Below are positions 35,005 through 45,973 of a stretch of 64,000 bases of DNA, piece by piece; position 1 is the stretch's first letter; the number at the start of each line of letters is the position of its first letter. Below the pieces are notes generated by a model, which worked only from the letters and a program-made list of their open reading frames with translations, made no database searches and was not told the DNA's origin. The position numbers and the translations under genes were made by a program. The stretch comes from Armigeres subalbatus (taxonomy: Eukaryota; Arthropoda; Insecta; Diptera; Culicidae), in assembly GCF_024139115.2 (NCBI RefSeq), contig NC_085141.1:406621612-406685611 (forward strand), given 5' to 3'.

Positions 35005-35276
35005 GGTGGCCTCCTTAGCCTAGCGATAAGACGCGCGGCTACAAAGCAAGATCATGCTGATGGTGGCTGGGTTCGATTCCCGGTGCCGGTCTAGGATTTC
35101 GGATTGGAAATTGACTTGATTTCCCTAGGCATAGAAATATCATCGTGATATACAAATGCAAAAATTATACCTTGCCTTAGAAACCTCGCAGTTAATAACT
35201 GTGGAAGTTCTAAATTAACACTAAGCTACGTGGTGGAAATTTCCCAGTAGGGGATGTGATGCCAATAAGAAGAAGA
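35005..35276 (+). mobile_element. tRNA-derived SINE, complete, plus orientation
   Basis: The head CTCCTTAGCCTAGCGATAAG supplies the A-box region and GGTTCGATTCCCGG the B box; the 3' end is GATGCCAATAAGAAGAAG. Flanked by TACAARTGACGC (34993-35004 and 35277-35288), 12 bp with one mismatch. Confidence 0.9.
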
Positions 35277-35288
35277 TACAAATGACGC

Positions 35289-35952
35289 AATATTCCTACC
35301 TTTAAGAACCATGTGCTCGATTGGAACAACTGATTTGACAGCAAACGCGCTGTTCCAATTTTGTCACTGCGTCTCTTTGTTATTCATCCAGGCTCGTTAC
35401 TTATGTACTGAAACCAACCTTTTTTGCAGTTTGGGGGGTCTCCGCCAACTGTCGGCCCCGGGTCCCCTTCGGGTCCTGATTGGAGCAGTGGCGAAAATTA
35501 ATACACGTTTGATTATCAAAACAATCTAAGGAATTTCGCCAGTGGCCTTTCCCGTCAAATTTTAAAAAAAATATGGCTTTTGACCTAAAATAAGCCGAAA
35601 AATCGACTGAGATAATAAAACGAGATACGATTTCTGACGGGAAAGGTCAATTGAAATCACCATATTTGCTGTGCTATATTTCGCCGCCTTTTTATTTAAC
35701 TAAGCGACTGAGAAAACTTGAAGTAAAGTGTCTTTCGGCGTTGCAGTCTCGAAGAAATTAAAAACTAGTTTAGTAACTGATTTAAAATAAAAACATGAGT
35801 AATTTTATATCGAAACATTATTAATCAAATTGTATGAATGGTGCTTAAGATTGTGTACGTAGGATTATTGGTCCTAAGTTTGAGGATTTGATCAGTTTTC
35901 CGGCATTTGCTTATTTTTTCCTGTTCTTCAAACGGACAAAAAATGACTTGGC
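35289..35952. other. No recognised gene
   Basis: Contains GTCGGCCCCGGGTCCCCTTC near 35451, unusually GC-rich for its surroundings, and otherwise AT-rich DNA. A 72-codon frame (35311-35529) is not recognisable. Confidence 0.35.
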
Positions 35953-36184
35953 ATCTAGACCATGGTTTCCCCAAACTGTGGGTCGCGACCCCAGGGGGTC
36001 GTGGGCTGACGCCAGGTGGGTCGCGAAAGACAAACCTTGATTCATACTTTTGTCTATATTTTGTCCCACAAATTGCTACCAGTTGTAAGTTAAGGATCTA
36101 AGAAATGAGTGATCCATAAGAGAACAACAAATTTAAAGAAGCTGTTAACCAAGATTCTTGCAAATACAATGAAGTACAATGCGA

Positions 36185-36565
36185 TTTAAATCTAATCCAA
36201 ATCTAATCAGAATCCTTTTCAAATCCAATCCAAACCCAATTCAAATTCAATCCAATCCAAATCTAAATCCAATCCAAATCCAATCCAAATCCAAATCCAA
36301 TCCAAATCCAATCCAAATCCAATCCAAATCTAAATCCAATCCAAATCCAATCCAAATCCAAATCCAATCCAAATCTAAATCCAATCCAAATCCAATCCAA
36401 ATCCAATCCAAATCCAATCCAAATCCAATCCAAATCCAATCCAAATCCAATCCAAATCCAATCCAAATCCAATCCAAATCCAATCCAAATCCAATGCAAA
36501 TCCAATCCAAATCCAAATCCAATGCAAATCCAATCCAAATCCAATCCAAATCCAATCCAAATAGA
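36185..36565 (+). repeat. AAATCCAATCC minisatellite
   Basis: About 380 bp of AAATCCAATCC-type units with occasional shorter ATCCAA steps and CTA variants. Open frames over it in several phases (Asn-Pro-Ile-Gln-rich on plus, Trp-Ile-Gly-rich on minus) are artefacts of the repeat. Confidence 0.95.
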
Positions 36566-36687
36566 AAAAAATGATTGCGATTTGTTATGAATTATCTAAT
36601 CACCGGGAACTCATTTTTATTCAATTTCTTAAAATCAATGCATTTTGTACCTGGTGGGTCGCAAGCAACATGGGATGCTGCTAGCGG

Positions 36688-38979
36688 CACTATGGGGGAT
36701 CCCCATACAAGCGAGCGGTCAAAAATAAAATTGGACTTTTAAAGTGATTTTCCACTTAGTTTTAGCTGTGTATGGTCGAAATAGCATGAATATACAATTT
36801 CCAACCCCCCCCCCCCTTTGGGGATCGTCTATGAATTACGTAATTATTTTTTCATAGGTTCGATTAACGTGACAAAGCAAACCTATTTGGGAAGTTGAAA
36901 TTTCGTGCGTTTTCTTAAGGAGAAGGAAGGGGCTGTACAAAACTAAGTTCAGCAATTTATGGACATTATGGCGGCGATCATGTTAAATGACATTAATTTC
37001 ATGACATTCCGTGATATTTTTGTTCTCACTCTCATGCCTCACAATTTGTATTTAGAACAATTTGTTTGACAAAGTACTAGGATCTGAAGGATCATAAAGC
37101 ATTAAATGTTAATCAAATAATCAGAATTGAAAATAACTTTTGAAAAAGGGTATTAGCAAATTAGAAATCGCAATCCCATGACATTTTTACGTGTACAAGT
37201 TATTCAAAAATGAGATTAATATATTCTCAAAAATGTGGACATTCATTGTGGAATGTAAGAATGCTCCATTCTTCCGAAAAGCAAAATTCTTTTAATTTAA
37301 ATAACAACACTATTTGAATTACTTTTGATTTGTTTTCATGATTTCTACAAGTTATATACAGCATCATTCTTTTCTGTGTCAAGGTTTAAGTCTTCAATGA
37401 TATTTTCTTCAATTCCATCAACGATGGAAGATGAGATAAATTCATCTAAAGTATTAGAAGATAAAGAACTTTTGAAAATCTTCAAATATTACAACATTAC
37501 GCATGGCATAAGAATAACTAAGTGAAAAATTTTTTCCAACGTCTCCTCGGTATGCAAATCGAGCTTAAAATGGTTCGGATTGATGTAGGGCACGGAGGGG
37601 AATGTCAACATTTGCCTCTCTTGATCATTTTCTTGCAGTATGAGTTCTAAATTTCTTCAACTGTTTATATTGACTTTCCGCTGGTTGTTCAGCCAGTGAA
37701 CCTCAAAGTGTAGATGAGTGAATAAATATTTCCCTACCATTAGCCAGACATTCATGAACACTAGCAGGAATTTCATACGCTCCGTTCTAACTAAGATATT
37801 GTTCGTCTTTACTTTTGCAATAAACATGTCGGGAATTATTGATTCCAGGAGATTTATAAATATTTACATATTATGAAATCTCATATTTAGTTCTCCATCA
37901 GTAGCTAATGAATAGCTCAGAAAATTAGGTTTAGAGAATGACTCAAACCACTCAAGCCCCAAACGCATTTCAGCGGAATGGCGACGGAAACGGTAAAATT
38001 TGACAGGAAATATATGAGCGAACTGTTAAATCCTTCCGTTACCGTTGTGCTGCATTGCATTGGGGTTTTATTCATTTACTCCTTTGAAAAGTTAATTAAA
38101 TGAGCTCAAATGGTTATAAATAAAGTCGAAGTTATTACCAATAAATGTATTTTGACCATACCCTTTGAGCGCATAGTTCAGTCTGACCCATTTTCAATAG
38201 GAAACGATGGGACTAGATTTCCCGTCGAATGAAACTTGTTGCGAGAAAATCGGACACAAATAAGTGTCTAAATGGCGATTGCGTTCTTTTGCGCACATAC
38301 ATACAGACGCGCATGCACACACATACAGACATCACCTCAATTCTTCGCGCTGAGTTAGTTGATATATACCACTAGGGGTCTCCGGGCCTTCTATCAAACA
38401 TTCGTTTTTGGAATGAGCATTAACCTTGGAGTACGAGAGAGGCAAAACACGGTAAAAAACAAATGAAAAAATCAGAGTGACTTAACTCTGTTAATTGCAA
38501 ATACTGGCAAGAAATTCTTTCGGGACATTTTAGTCGAAGCTTTGTCCTTGATGTGTATCATAAAAGAACCTGGGGATTCCTGAGGAAAAAAGTTCTTCAC
38601 TATCAAAGTTGAAAATAGCGTCGTTTTTGGAAAAAATATTGCTTCCGCATTTTTTTCAATTTTTTTCACAGTGTAACCATTAGTTTTTGCACACCATTTA
38701 AAAGCTTATACAATAACCTTTGTAATGATGTATTAACATTGAAGAAAAACATTTAAAAAATATTTCAATAAATAGTTGAAAATAAAATATTTTTCAGAAA
38801 ATTTGCGAACTTTGTTACCCATTTCTGACTTTGCCACCTTATATCTTTGGAACTAGTGCACCTGGAGACTACAAGGTCAGAATTGCTCGGAATAAGAGTA
38901 TTGACAATGGAGAAAATATTTTAAAATAATTCGGAAGACATGACATTTTCGATTAATGACCGCCTGAAATCCTATAGTG
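36688..38979 (-). mobile_element. Transib-like non-autonomous DNA transposon, copy B
   Basis: Inverted relative to copy A at 374-2665 and of the same 2,292-bp length. Ends are CACTATGGG (left) and CACTATAGG (right, reverse complement). The two copies look highly similar along their length, with scattered substitutions and a longer C tract here (near 36807). Flanks (AGCGG and GGGGG) do not give a clean 5-bp duplication, so the target here was either altered or the site has decayed. Confidence 0.72.
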
Positions 38980-39021
38980 GGGGGTCGCATATTCAAAAAA
39001 ATGGGAACCTCTGATCTAGAC

Positions 39022-40848
39022 TACTATTTTCAGTTGCATTTGTTCATCAGAAATCAATGATTTATAATAAGAACATTTTTAGAAATCGTATGGATACTTA
39101 CTGAGTATGTATGTATGATTGCTAAATATGAAGAGGTGAAACATTGCACTAAATCGTCAAACAAATCTATTTGTTTTACAAATGTGGTGAAATATAATGC
39201 AGCGACAAAATATATTACACCTACCCTAATAGTTCCCGGACACAACAAAAATCTGAAGAACTAGACTTCAATTTGGAATTTATTTCTTATTGTTACTCAT
39301 CGGCAAATCTTTTTTATGAAAACTGCAGTGGAATTTTCAAAATTTTACTTGTCCCGTATTGAAAGTGTGTTTGTCCCGTTTTTTTTAACGAAATGATCTG
39401 GTCAGTCTAATAATATATTTTCTCCTCCTTCAGGGAACTCTCTTCATTATACAAAACAAATCTAATCATGATGACTAGCGTCTACGATTCCTATTGTCTT
39501 CGACAGTATCTGAAAACATGAAACACATTTTCAACATTCCAAGTAGCCACTTCGCTGATTTAAGTTTTCTACTCTTTTCATCTTTCATCCACACGTCACG
39601 CACCAAACAATTTGTCGAAACACTTTGTGTATGACCCTTCAAATTTATCCAATTTAAAACCAGTTCACGGCACGGGGGCATCGCATCAAGATACGCAACA
39701 AGCCCACTAGTCGCCAAAGGCCTACAGTATAGGAAAAGACACTCCTTTTCCTCCGATGGGTGTGTTTACAAAATACGTGACGCCTCACCCCGTAGCACCT
39801 AAAAAATATCAAAGTTTCTGTAAGTGCTGTACGTCTCTTACGCCACCGCAATTTATGACAGCGCCCTAGTCGGGCAGCTCGTTTTAATCTCCGATCCCAA
39901 ACTCAATCTCTACTTATCCATAGTTTCACCTAATTCATTTTCGTTGCATTATAATGCAGCATCTTTCCATCAACGGTTCCCTTCCTACTTCTGTACTTAC
40001 TCGAGCTTGAGATGATTCCTTCCTCTCACGCTCTTCTCGGTTTGAACTGGGCGGTGATCCCATCTTCTAAGGTAATTTTACTGCCATTCTTCTCTTTGCT
40101 CACTGCACTTGGTGCGTGGGGAACAGAGGTTCTTCACTAGTATTTTCTTCGAAATATTTCATTCTATTCGTTTAATATTGGAAGTAGTTTGTTTGACATT
40201 GCAGAAAAAACTAATGCCTTTTCTAATCTTTAACATATTTTGTTTTATTCAATATACCTTGAATTTCATTTTGAATAATTATAAACAACTTACTCTAACA
40301 TTCACAATTTGGCTCATAATTTCAAAATGCAAACTGAAAATTTAAGACTTTATTTTTTTCTGCAAATTCAAATTGATTTACAATACACATTTACACGATT
40401 AACTGACGTGCTAAAATCCTCGGTGATATCGGAAAGGCACGATTTTTATAATTTCAACTCTGAATTTGAAAAGTTAATCCCAGGGCAATATTCAATCAAT
40501 TCTCGTGTTTGTATCTTATTTATCCTACATAATTTGGAAACCCCTGACTGAAAACAGCTCGTCACGCCATCCGCTGCGGACGGACGAGATCTCGCCACAG
40601 TTAGAGATCACCGCCGGCGCTGTCTGTCGCCACTTGACTCGAGATTTCCCTTCAGCTTCTTGGCAGTTCAAGCCGGGCGTTCCTAGAGGACCGATGCGAT
40701 GCCAGTGACTCGCGATCGCGTATGAACTTTTCACCTCTTCAGCGAAACCAACCAGGTCAAGTAAAGCACCAATCGCGCGGGAAGTCGGTATCGCGTAGAA
40801 AAAAAAAACTCCAGAGAGCAGGAAGTTCTGCCGTTCACAGCGAACCAA
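39022..40848. other. No supported gene; possible upstream region of the micropeptide ORF
   Basis: Unique-looking. The last 290 bp (about 40555-40848) are clearly more GC-rich and contain no recognised repeat, as expected for an untranslated leader or promoter of the downstream ORF. No core promoter could be fixed with confidence. Confidence 0.35.
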
Positions 40849-41013
40849 ATGGGCAACTACCGACTGGAAATCATCAACATCCTGCTCTGTCTGACGTTCG
40901 AAGTGTTCACCTACTTTGTGCTATGCTTCAATCTGATTCGAACCTATCTCGGCCAGCAGCAACTCCAACAGCAGCAGGAGGCCGCCCGCTCGGTTATGAT
41001 GATGAGGTTTTAA
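40849..41013 (+). CDS. Candidate 54-residue single-pass membrane micropeptide
   Basis: A 54-codon frame with a good start context (ACCAAATGGG) and a TAA stop. The product starts MGNYRLEIIN, has a hydrophobic segment of about 22 residues (roughly 9-30, ILLCLTFEVFTYFVLCFNLI), a basic residue right after it (R31), then a Gln-rich tail and a Met-Met-Met-Arg-Phe end. Third codon positions are G or C in most codons (for example AACATCCTGCTCTGTCTGAC), unlike the AT-rich surroundings, which argues for real coding. An overlapping 103-codon frame (40722-41033) in another phase has no such features. I do not recognise the family. Function, topology and expression are unknown. Confidence 0.5.
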   Translation: MGNYRLEIINILLCLTFEVFTYFVLCFNLIRTYLGQQQLQQQQEAARSVMMMRF

Positions 41014-41908
41014 TAGGTATGGAAGTTTGTTAAGAATACGGAGGACAGTGAAAGTGCAGATGCTTCTGACTCACGTCGAAGCGATACGGCCCATACCGGG
41101 AAGGTACGATCGTAAATGCCAATCGTGTGTTGTCTGCTGCACGACAAAGTGCAAGGTGAAATTCGAGCGTGAAAATTCGGTGCGGCGACACGTTGTCATT
41201 TCATACCCCATGTGGGGGACGATCGAGCTGAGCGAAGACGATGCTGTGAAAACTTGTGATTTGTGTGTCCTAAAAATAAGTTCTGACCACTGCTTTGCGG
41301 GTGTATATAACGTGCTCCGTTCTGTTTGTGACGCGCATTGAATTAGTTCAGCGATGACAGGGCTGAATTCTGGACGTGCTTTTAAAAGAAGTGAATCGTA
41401 AATACATAAACATGAGTTTTCGTGATGACGTAAATTACATGTGATAGCATGTATGGAACGCAAACATCCCGTCTTCTACAAATTCCAACTGAATCTTGGA
41501 GCATTCCAACTTAGTTTCTATTCAATTTGCTGCATTCATTTCATTCTATTCTATTCATTCAACATTCTATCGACATTTCCACAGTTATCGAAAGGGTTCT
41601 ATGACTGCCATGCCATGTATCCAAGCACAACGCTAAAATAGATCTAATAACTTCGGATGTTCCAGACTCTGCATTATGCCTATGACAAATCAACTCAATT
41701 TTTGTTGATCTTTCAAATTGGCTAGATTTTTTATCACTTACGAAATTTCAGATTTTCAAAGTTATTCAAACCTTCATTTCCTAATCTCTAGACCCTTTAG
41801 TCTGCTCTTTCTTCCTTTGTCTTTCGCTTATTTGGATCTGTTATAGATTTTTTAGACATCCCATTTTCCCACGGATTGCACAGATTCTTCAGAAAATAAA
41901 TAGTCAAT
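41014..41908. other. No recognised feature; possible 3' untranslated region
   Basis: The first 330 bp are less AT-rich and hold a 104-codon frame (41027-41341) with many Cys residues and no recognised domain, which may be 3' UTR. The rest is AT-rich. TAGGTATGG directly after the stop could be a splice donor. Confidence 0.3.
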
Positions 41909-42306
41909 GATATGGAAATGCTAGTATCATCTTCAAGAGGTGGACGTACATCTGCATGAAAGCCTTAGAGGCGAAAGTATAGAATTGATAGTTCCGTTAG
42001 GATACGGCAGGCATGAAGAATGTTTTTTTTATAGAAGTCGATTTGAAAGCGAGCGGAGGGCAATATTTGTGATGGCACATATTACACGACCTTCCTTCTG
42101 CCAAGCTGCCGTATGAAGGGTGAGGGAAGAATATCAGTGTGGAAGCTGATATATCTCCACTGGCTTTCAAATTGACTTCTATAAAAAACATTCTTCATGC
42201 CTGCCGTATCCTAACGGAACTATCAATTCTATACTTTCGCCTCTAATGCTATCATGAACATGTACGTCCAAGTTTGGAAGATGATATTAGCATTTCCATA
42301 TCATTG
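41909..42306. repeat. Long inverted repeat, arms about 145 bp
   Basis: The left arm starts CAATGATATGGAAATGCTAG and the right arm is its reverse complement. The inner part of the arms, including GATAGTTCCGTTAGGATACG, is nearly identical over more than 80 bp, whereas the outer 60 bp differ at several sites. The loop is about 100 bp. The frame at 41997-42191 falls inside and is incidental. Confidence 0.75.
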
Positions 42307-42496
42307 TAAATCGTTTAACTTCACGTAGAAGTAACACACACGAAATTATTAATTTTCAATAAATAGTCATCATGGAATCGTGACGTTTTCCTGGCAGTGC
42401 GGAACAAGTAGGCTGAATCAGGGACTGTCCCGCATAATCCGGGACGTCTGGTCATTTTACTCTAAAGGCTAATTGAACGCAAACATCAGAATAGTA

Positions 42497-42830
42497 AGGG
42501 AAGGACCGTTTGACAGAAAACCATTCGACCGAATGCCACATGTCCGAAGGCCACCATGCCGAAAGTTGTTTGGCCGAACAGACCATTGGGCTAAAATCGT
42601 TTGGCCGAACAGATCATTTGGCCGAATAGGCCGTTTGGTTAAATAGGGCTTTTGACCGAATAGGTCTTTTGACCGAATAGGTCATTTGGCCGAATACGTC
42701 ATTTTGCCGAATTGGTCATTTCCTCGAATAGGTTATTCAGCCGAATTGGTCATTTTGCTGAATATGTCATTTGGCTGAGCAAGTCATCCGGCTTAATGTG
42801 TTATTTTGAAAAATAGTTCATTTAACGCCT
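42497..42830. repeat. Array of GGTCATTTGGCCGAATA units
   Basis: About 17-18-bp imperfect units (TTTGGCCGAATAGGTCA) in tandem. The same motif recurs in both orientations at 44936-45747, 49062-49850 and 62335-63415, as fold-back-type arrays. Confidence 0.8.
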
Positions 42831-43113
42831 CACTTATCTCTTCTCAATCATCATTTCTCACTTCTGTGTGTGTGCTTCATCCTCTATCCCTCACCCAGCC
42901 GGGGGTGTTGAACAAGTAGTACTACGAATAATTTGATCAGATCTCATGCTCCGTTATGGTGCCCTTTTTGTTACGAAGACTAGTACTACAGAAAGGAATC
43001 ACTTCTGAAGCAAGGAAGGTTTCTTCAGAAGTGTAGGGAATGGGATGTACTAGTTGATCATAACAGGTACAGCAAAACTTCGCAAGGACGCCCTTATTCG
43101 TACTAACTACTCA
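42831..43113. other. No gene recognised
   Basis: AT-rich DNA with a TCTCACTTCT block near 42870 related to 43910-44240. Confidence 0.35.
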
Positions 43114-43320
43114 CACACTTAACTCATTTTACCGTATTCGGTAAATTTTACTGAAATCTCAACAGCAGAACTGTTCGGTAATTCATTTTACAGTTTTTTG
43201 TAATTTTTCCATTGCTCAACTGTCAAAATCACCGAAAATCAGTTAAATTATTTACCCAATAGTTCTGTTGTTGAGTTTTCGGTAAAATTTTACCGAATTC
43301 GACGATTTATTTTAAGTGTG
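43114..43320. mobile_element. MITE of the CACACTTAA family, copy 2
   Basis: Starts CACACTTAACTCATTTTACC and ends TTTTAAGTGTG, with CA on both sides. Interior has GGTAAATTTTACTGAAATCT and its inverted relatives. Related to 12145-12395. Confidence 0.6.
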
Positions 43321-43909
43321 CAGGGAGTAGAAGGTCGAGAAGAGTCACCGTTGCTAACTAAAGCTTGAACCGGATACCTGGGACGCCCACAATATCCGCG
43401 GCAATAGCAGCAAACGATGCGCTGTACGTATTAAGTGTTTATTTTTTATTCATATATTGGTGAAGCGATCAGAGAAGAAAAAGTAAAGAATTGGAACGTG
43501 CTCACCAATTTAGTTCATCCATCTTTGCTTCCTTTTAGTCTTTGGCCCAGCTGGGGCTGATTTGAGTGCTGTGAAAGTTCTCGTGGGGTTAGTGCCTTTT
43601 GAAGATCTGGTTCGTTCCAAAGAAACACTCCTACAAAATCTCCGCCCTTGCTCCGGTTTCGATGCCACTGCCACCGTCGCAATTATTTCTTCTATTGATG
43701 GTGGCAGAAATAGTATCCTCTTCTCCGCTACAGATGGCATGCCTAGAGCTGGTTCACTGTACTGTGTGTGTCACTGTACTCATGTTTCCTAATTTATCAC
43801 TAATACATGTTTTCTGTAACTATTAAAAAAAAGTTTTTTTTCGCACTTTTCGAGAACTATCAGCCGAATTTCGGCTTTTCACTCAATGATACGGATACGT
43901 CACACAGGA
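43321..43909. other. No recognised gene
   Basis: Overlapping frames around 43510-43826 on both strands (75-76 codons) have no recognisable domain. Confidence 0.3.
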
Positions 43910-44240
43910 AAAATCTCAATCATCATTTCTCACTTCTCACTTCAAAAGATAGAAATAAGAATATAGAAATTAATAAGAAGAAGGGCGTCACTCTTTTTAC
44001 TTCGGTCTACCCACTCTTCACAGCGAGAAGTGAGAAGTAATTAGTGCGAAGGGAGAAAAAAAACGTCTCACTTCTCAATAATCATTTCTCACTTCTCACT
44101 GTGAAAAGTGAGTAGACGTCTAACTTCGCTCTTCTCACTTTTCACAGTGAGAAGCGAGAATTGAGAAATTATTAGTAAGAACAGAGAAGTCGCCTTTCTC
44201 ACTTCACACTAATCACTCCTCAGAAATGATGATTGTGAAG
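43910..44240. repeat. TCTCACTTCTCA-type imperfect inverted/tandem repeat
   Basis: Units such as TCATTTCTCACTTCTCACTG and the reverse complement CAGTGAGAAGCGAGAATTGA alternate, forming local hairpins. Possibly the arm of a fold-back element. Confidence 0.6.
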
Positions 44241-44686
44241 TAACTAGAGGTGTGCGCCGCCACCGCCGACATTTTTGCATCGGCGCGCCACCGTTTAGAA
44301 TTTGTCATGCCGGTGGTTTATAATGTACCACACCGATTCGAATTTGAAAAAGTCCGCAAAATGTTCCATGGAAATTCTTAAGATTCAGTGATATTTCCTT
44401 AGTTTTTTTTCCGATTGGTGCCTAGAACATCACGATTAAACTGCAGAGATCTTTTCGTGGAAAAACCAATGATTTACTTCAAAATTTCAGTCCATTTCCC
44501 GTTGAAATTTCAAAAATCTCTCCGTAAAAACTCAGTCAAAATTCGAGTTTAAATTTCAAAGGACTTCCCGTTGAAATCCAAAAATAAATCTCGTTGAAAA
44601 AGAATTTTTTAACGAAAAATAATCAAACCGTCTAAGACGAATTAAGTACTGTCCATTTAATTCCACTAGTTAATTTTCGTTATCTT

Positions 44687-44733
44687 TGCAGATACGTATT
44701 TCGACCACAACTGTGTGGTCGTCTTCAGTGTCT
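44687..44733 (-). ncRNA. Hammerhead-like core, minus arm of PLE hairpin
   Basis: Mirror image of the plus-arm motif: on the minus strand CTGAAGA (44728-44722), a 7-bp stem II with CGACCAC and GTGGTCG, GAAA (44702-44699), ATACGTAT and C. The arm has all core bases. Confidence 0.5.
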
Positions 44734-44771
44734 TGTACTTGACTCGACTTGCCGAGTCAAGTCAAGTACAA

Positions 44772-44816
44772 GACACTGAAGACGACCACACAGTTGTGGT
44801 CGAAATACGTATCTGC
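44772..44816 (+). ncRNA. Hammerhead-like core, plus arm of PLE hairpin
   Basis: CTGAAGA at 44776-44782, stem II CGACCAC/GTGGTCG, GAAA at 44802-44805, then ATACGTAT with predicted cleavage after C44813. Stem I is weak here (only the first two pairs are good). Stem III is a bare palindrome, so activity would need a dimer. Confidence 0.5.
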
Positions 44817-44935
44817 AAAGATAACGAAAATTAACTAGTGGAATTAAATGGACAGTACTTAATTCGTCTTAGACGGTTTAATACATTCCACTAAAAGAGC
44901 TTAATATATTTTTCGAAAATAATCGTTGGGCAGAA

Positions 44936-45747
44936 ATTCATTTTGCCGAAGGCCATATCCCAACAAATATTGAAAGTGAATAAAGCGCTTATATGGTTTT
45001 CTTGAGCTTATATAGCTATAATTGTTTGTTGAGAATGCCTAAAGAAAGTTGATTGGCCTAATATGTCGTTTGACCAAACAAACCATTTGGCAGAAGCCCA
45101 CCAGAAAGGGTCATTTGGCCCTAATGGGCATTAGACCGAAAGTGCCGGTTGGCTGAATTAGTCATTTGGCCAAAAAAGCCGTTTAGCAGAAAGGACATTT
45201 TCGGGCCAAATTGCTTATTCTGCCCAACGAGCTAGCAAACGGCATTTTCGGTCAAATGATCTATTCTGTCATGTGATTTTTTCGGCCAAACAACCATTTC
45301 AGCCAAATAGCATTTTCAGCCAAATGAACTGTGTAAGAACAAACAACATTTTCGGTCAAATTATTTGAAAAGCCAAATGTAGCTCTCGGCTGTTTGTCGC
45401 TTTCGGCCAAAAGTAATTTTCGATTAAACCTTTTTCTGACAAACGTTCAATTCGGCCTAATGGAATTTGGCTAGATGACTTTCGGCTAATGTGTTATTCG
45501 GCTAAGTGGCACTCGAATAAATGGCTTTTCGCCGAATGACTTTCGGCCAAACGACGGGTAAGACTGTTTGTTCTGAAGCCACAAGTCCGAAAGGTGTTTG
45601 GCTGTATGTCATTTGACCGAACAAACGATTAGACCGAAACCCATGTGGCCGAAAATTTCATTTAGCCGAAATGGATCATCTGGCCAAAACGTCGTTTTGC
45701 CGAAAAGGTTGTTTGCCGAAATAGTCGTTTGGCAGAAACGCCATTTG
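44936..45747. repeat. Fold-back array of TTTGGCCGAA units in both orientations
   Basis: From about 45050 units run as TCATTTGGCCGAA-like, from 45190 as TTTTCGGCCAAATGA-like, then back again from about 45590. Arms of opposite polarity are the reason to call it a fold-back element. A 62-codon frame here is a repeat translation. Confidence 0.75.
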
Positions 45748-45973
45748 CCCGAAAATATTATGATTAATTATTTTAGAGCGTCTTAGGGAAATGCTACAAG
45801 GTTAAAAGACTATTGTTCTTCCATTTACTTCCACTATTAACTTTTTATGTATCAACAAGCAGATACGTATTTCGTTTCCTACTTGGAAACTTTTTCAGTG
45901 TTTGTTATCGACTGAAGAAAAATATTGCTCATTAACTTTAAATATGGTGTGTAGGTAGAACTGTAGGTAAAAA

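Larger units (their letters stand above)
35961..39013. mobile_element. hAT-type non-autonomous element, 3,053 bp
   Basis: The left end CATGGTTTCCCCAAACTGTG then GGTCGCGACCCC, and the right end (reverse complement) CAGAGGTTCCCATTTTTTTG then GCGACCCCC, are imperfect hAT-like termini. They are flanked by a perfect 8-bp duplication ATCTAGAC (35953-35960 and 39014-39021). It contains a minisatellite and a nested Transib-like copy; without the latter it is about 760 bp. Confidence 0.88.
44625..44913 (+). mobile_element. Penelope-like terminal hairpin insertion, well preserved
   Basis: A near-perfect inverted repeat of two pseudo-LTRs (44625-44880) meets at about 44750 in the CTTGACTCGACTTGCCGAG centre, then a tail CATTCCACTAAAAGAGCTTA. 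Flanking direct repeat CGAAAAATAATC against CGAAAATAATC (44613-44624 and 44914-44924). No coding part remains. Confidence 0.8.

Noticed and set aside
36179..36574. 131-codon Asn-Pro-Ile-Gln frame and Trp-rich minus-strand frames
   Set aside because: Translations of the AAATCCAATCC minisatellite.
40722..41033. 103-codon frame overlapping the micropeptide ORF in another phase
   Set aside because: Basic low-complexity product without the codon bias or membrane span that support the 54-codon frame.
41027..41341. 104-codon Cys-rich frame downstream of the micropeptide ORF
   Set aside because: No domain, no separate promoter or good start context; more likely 3' UTR.
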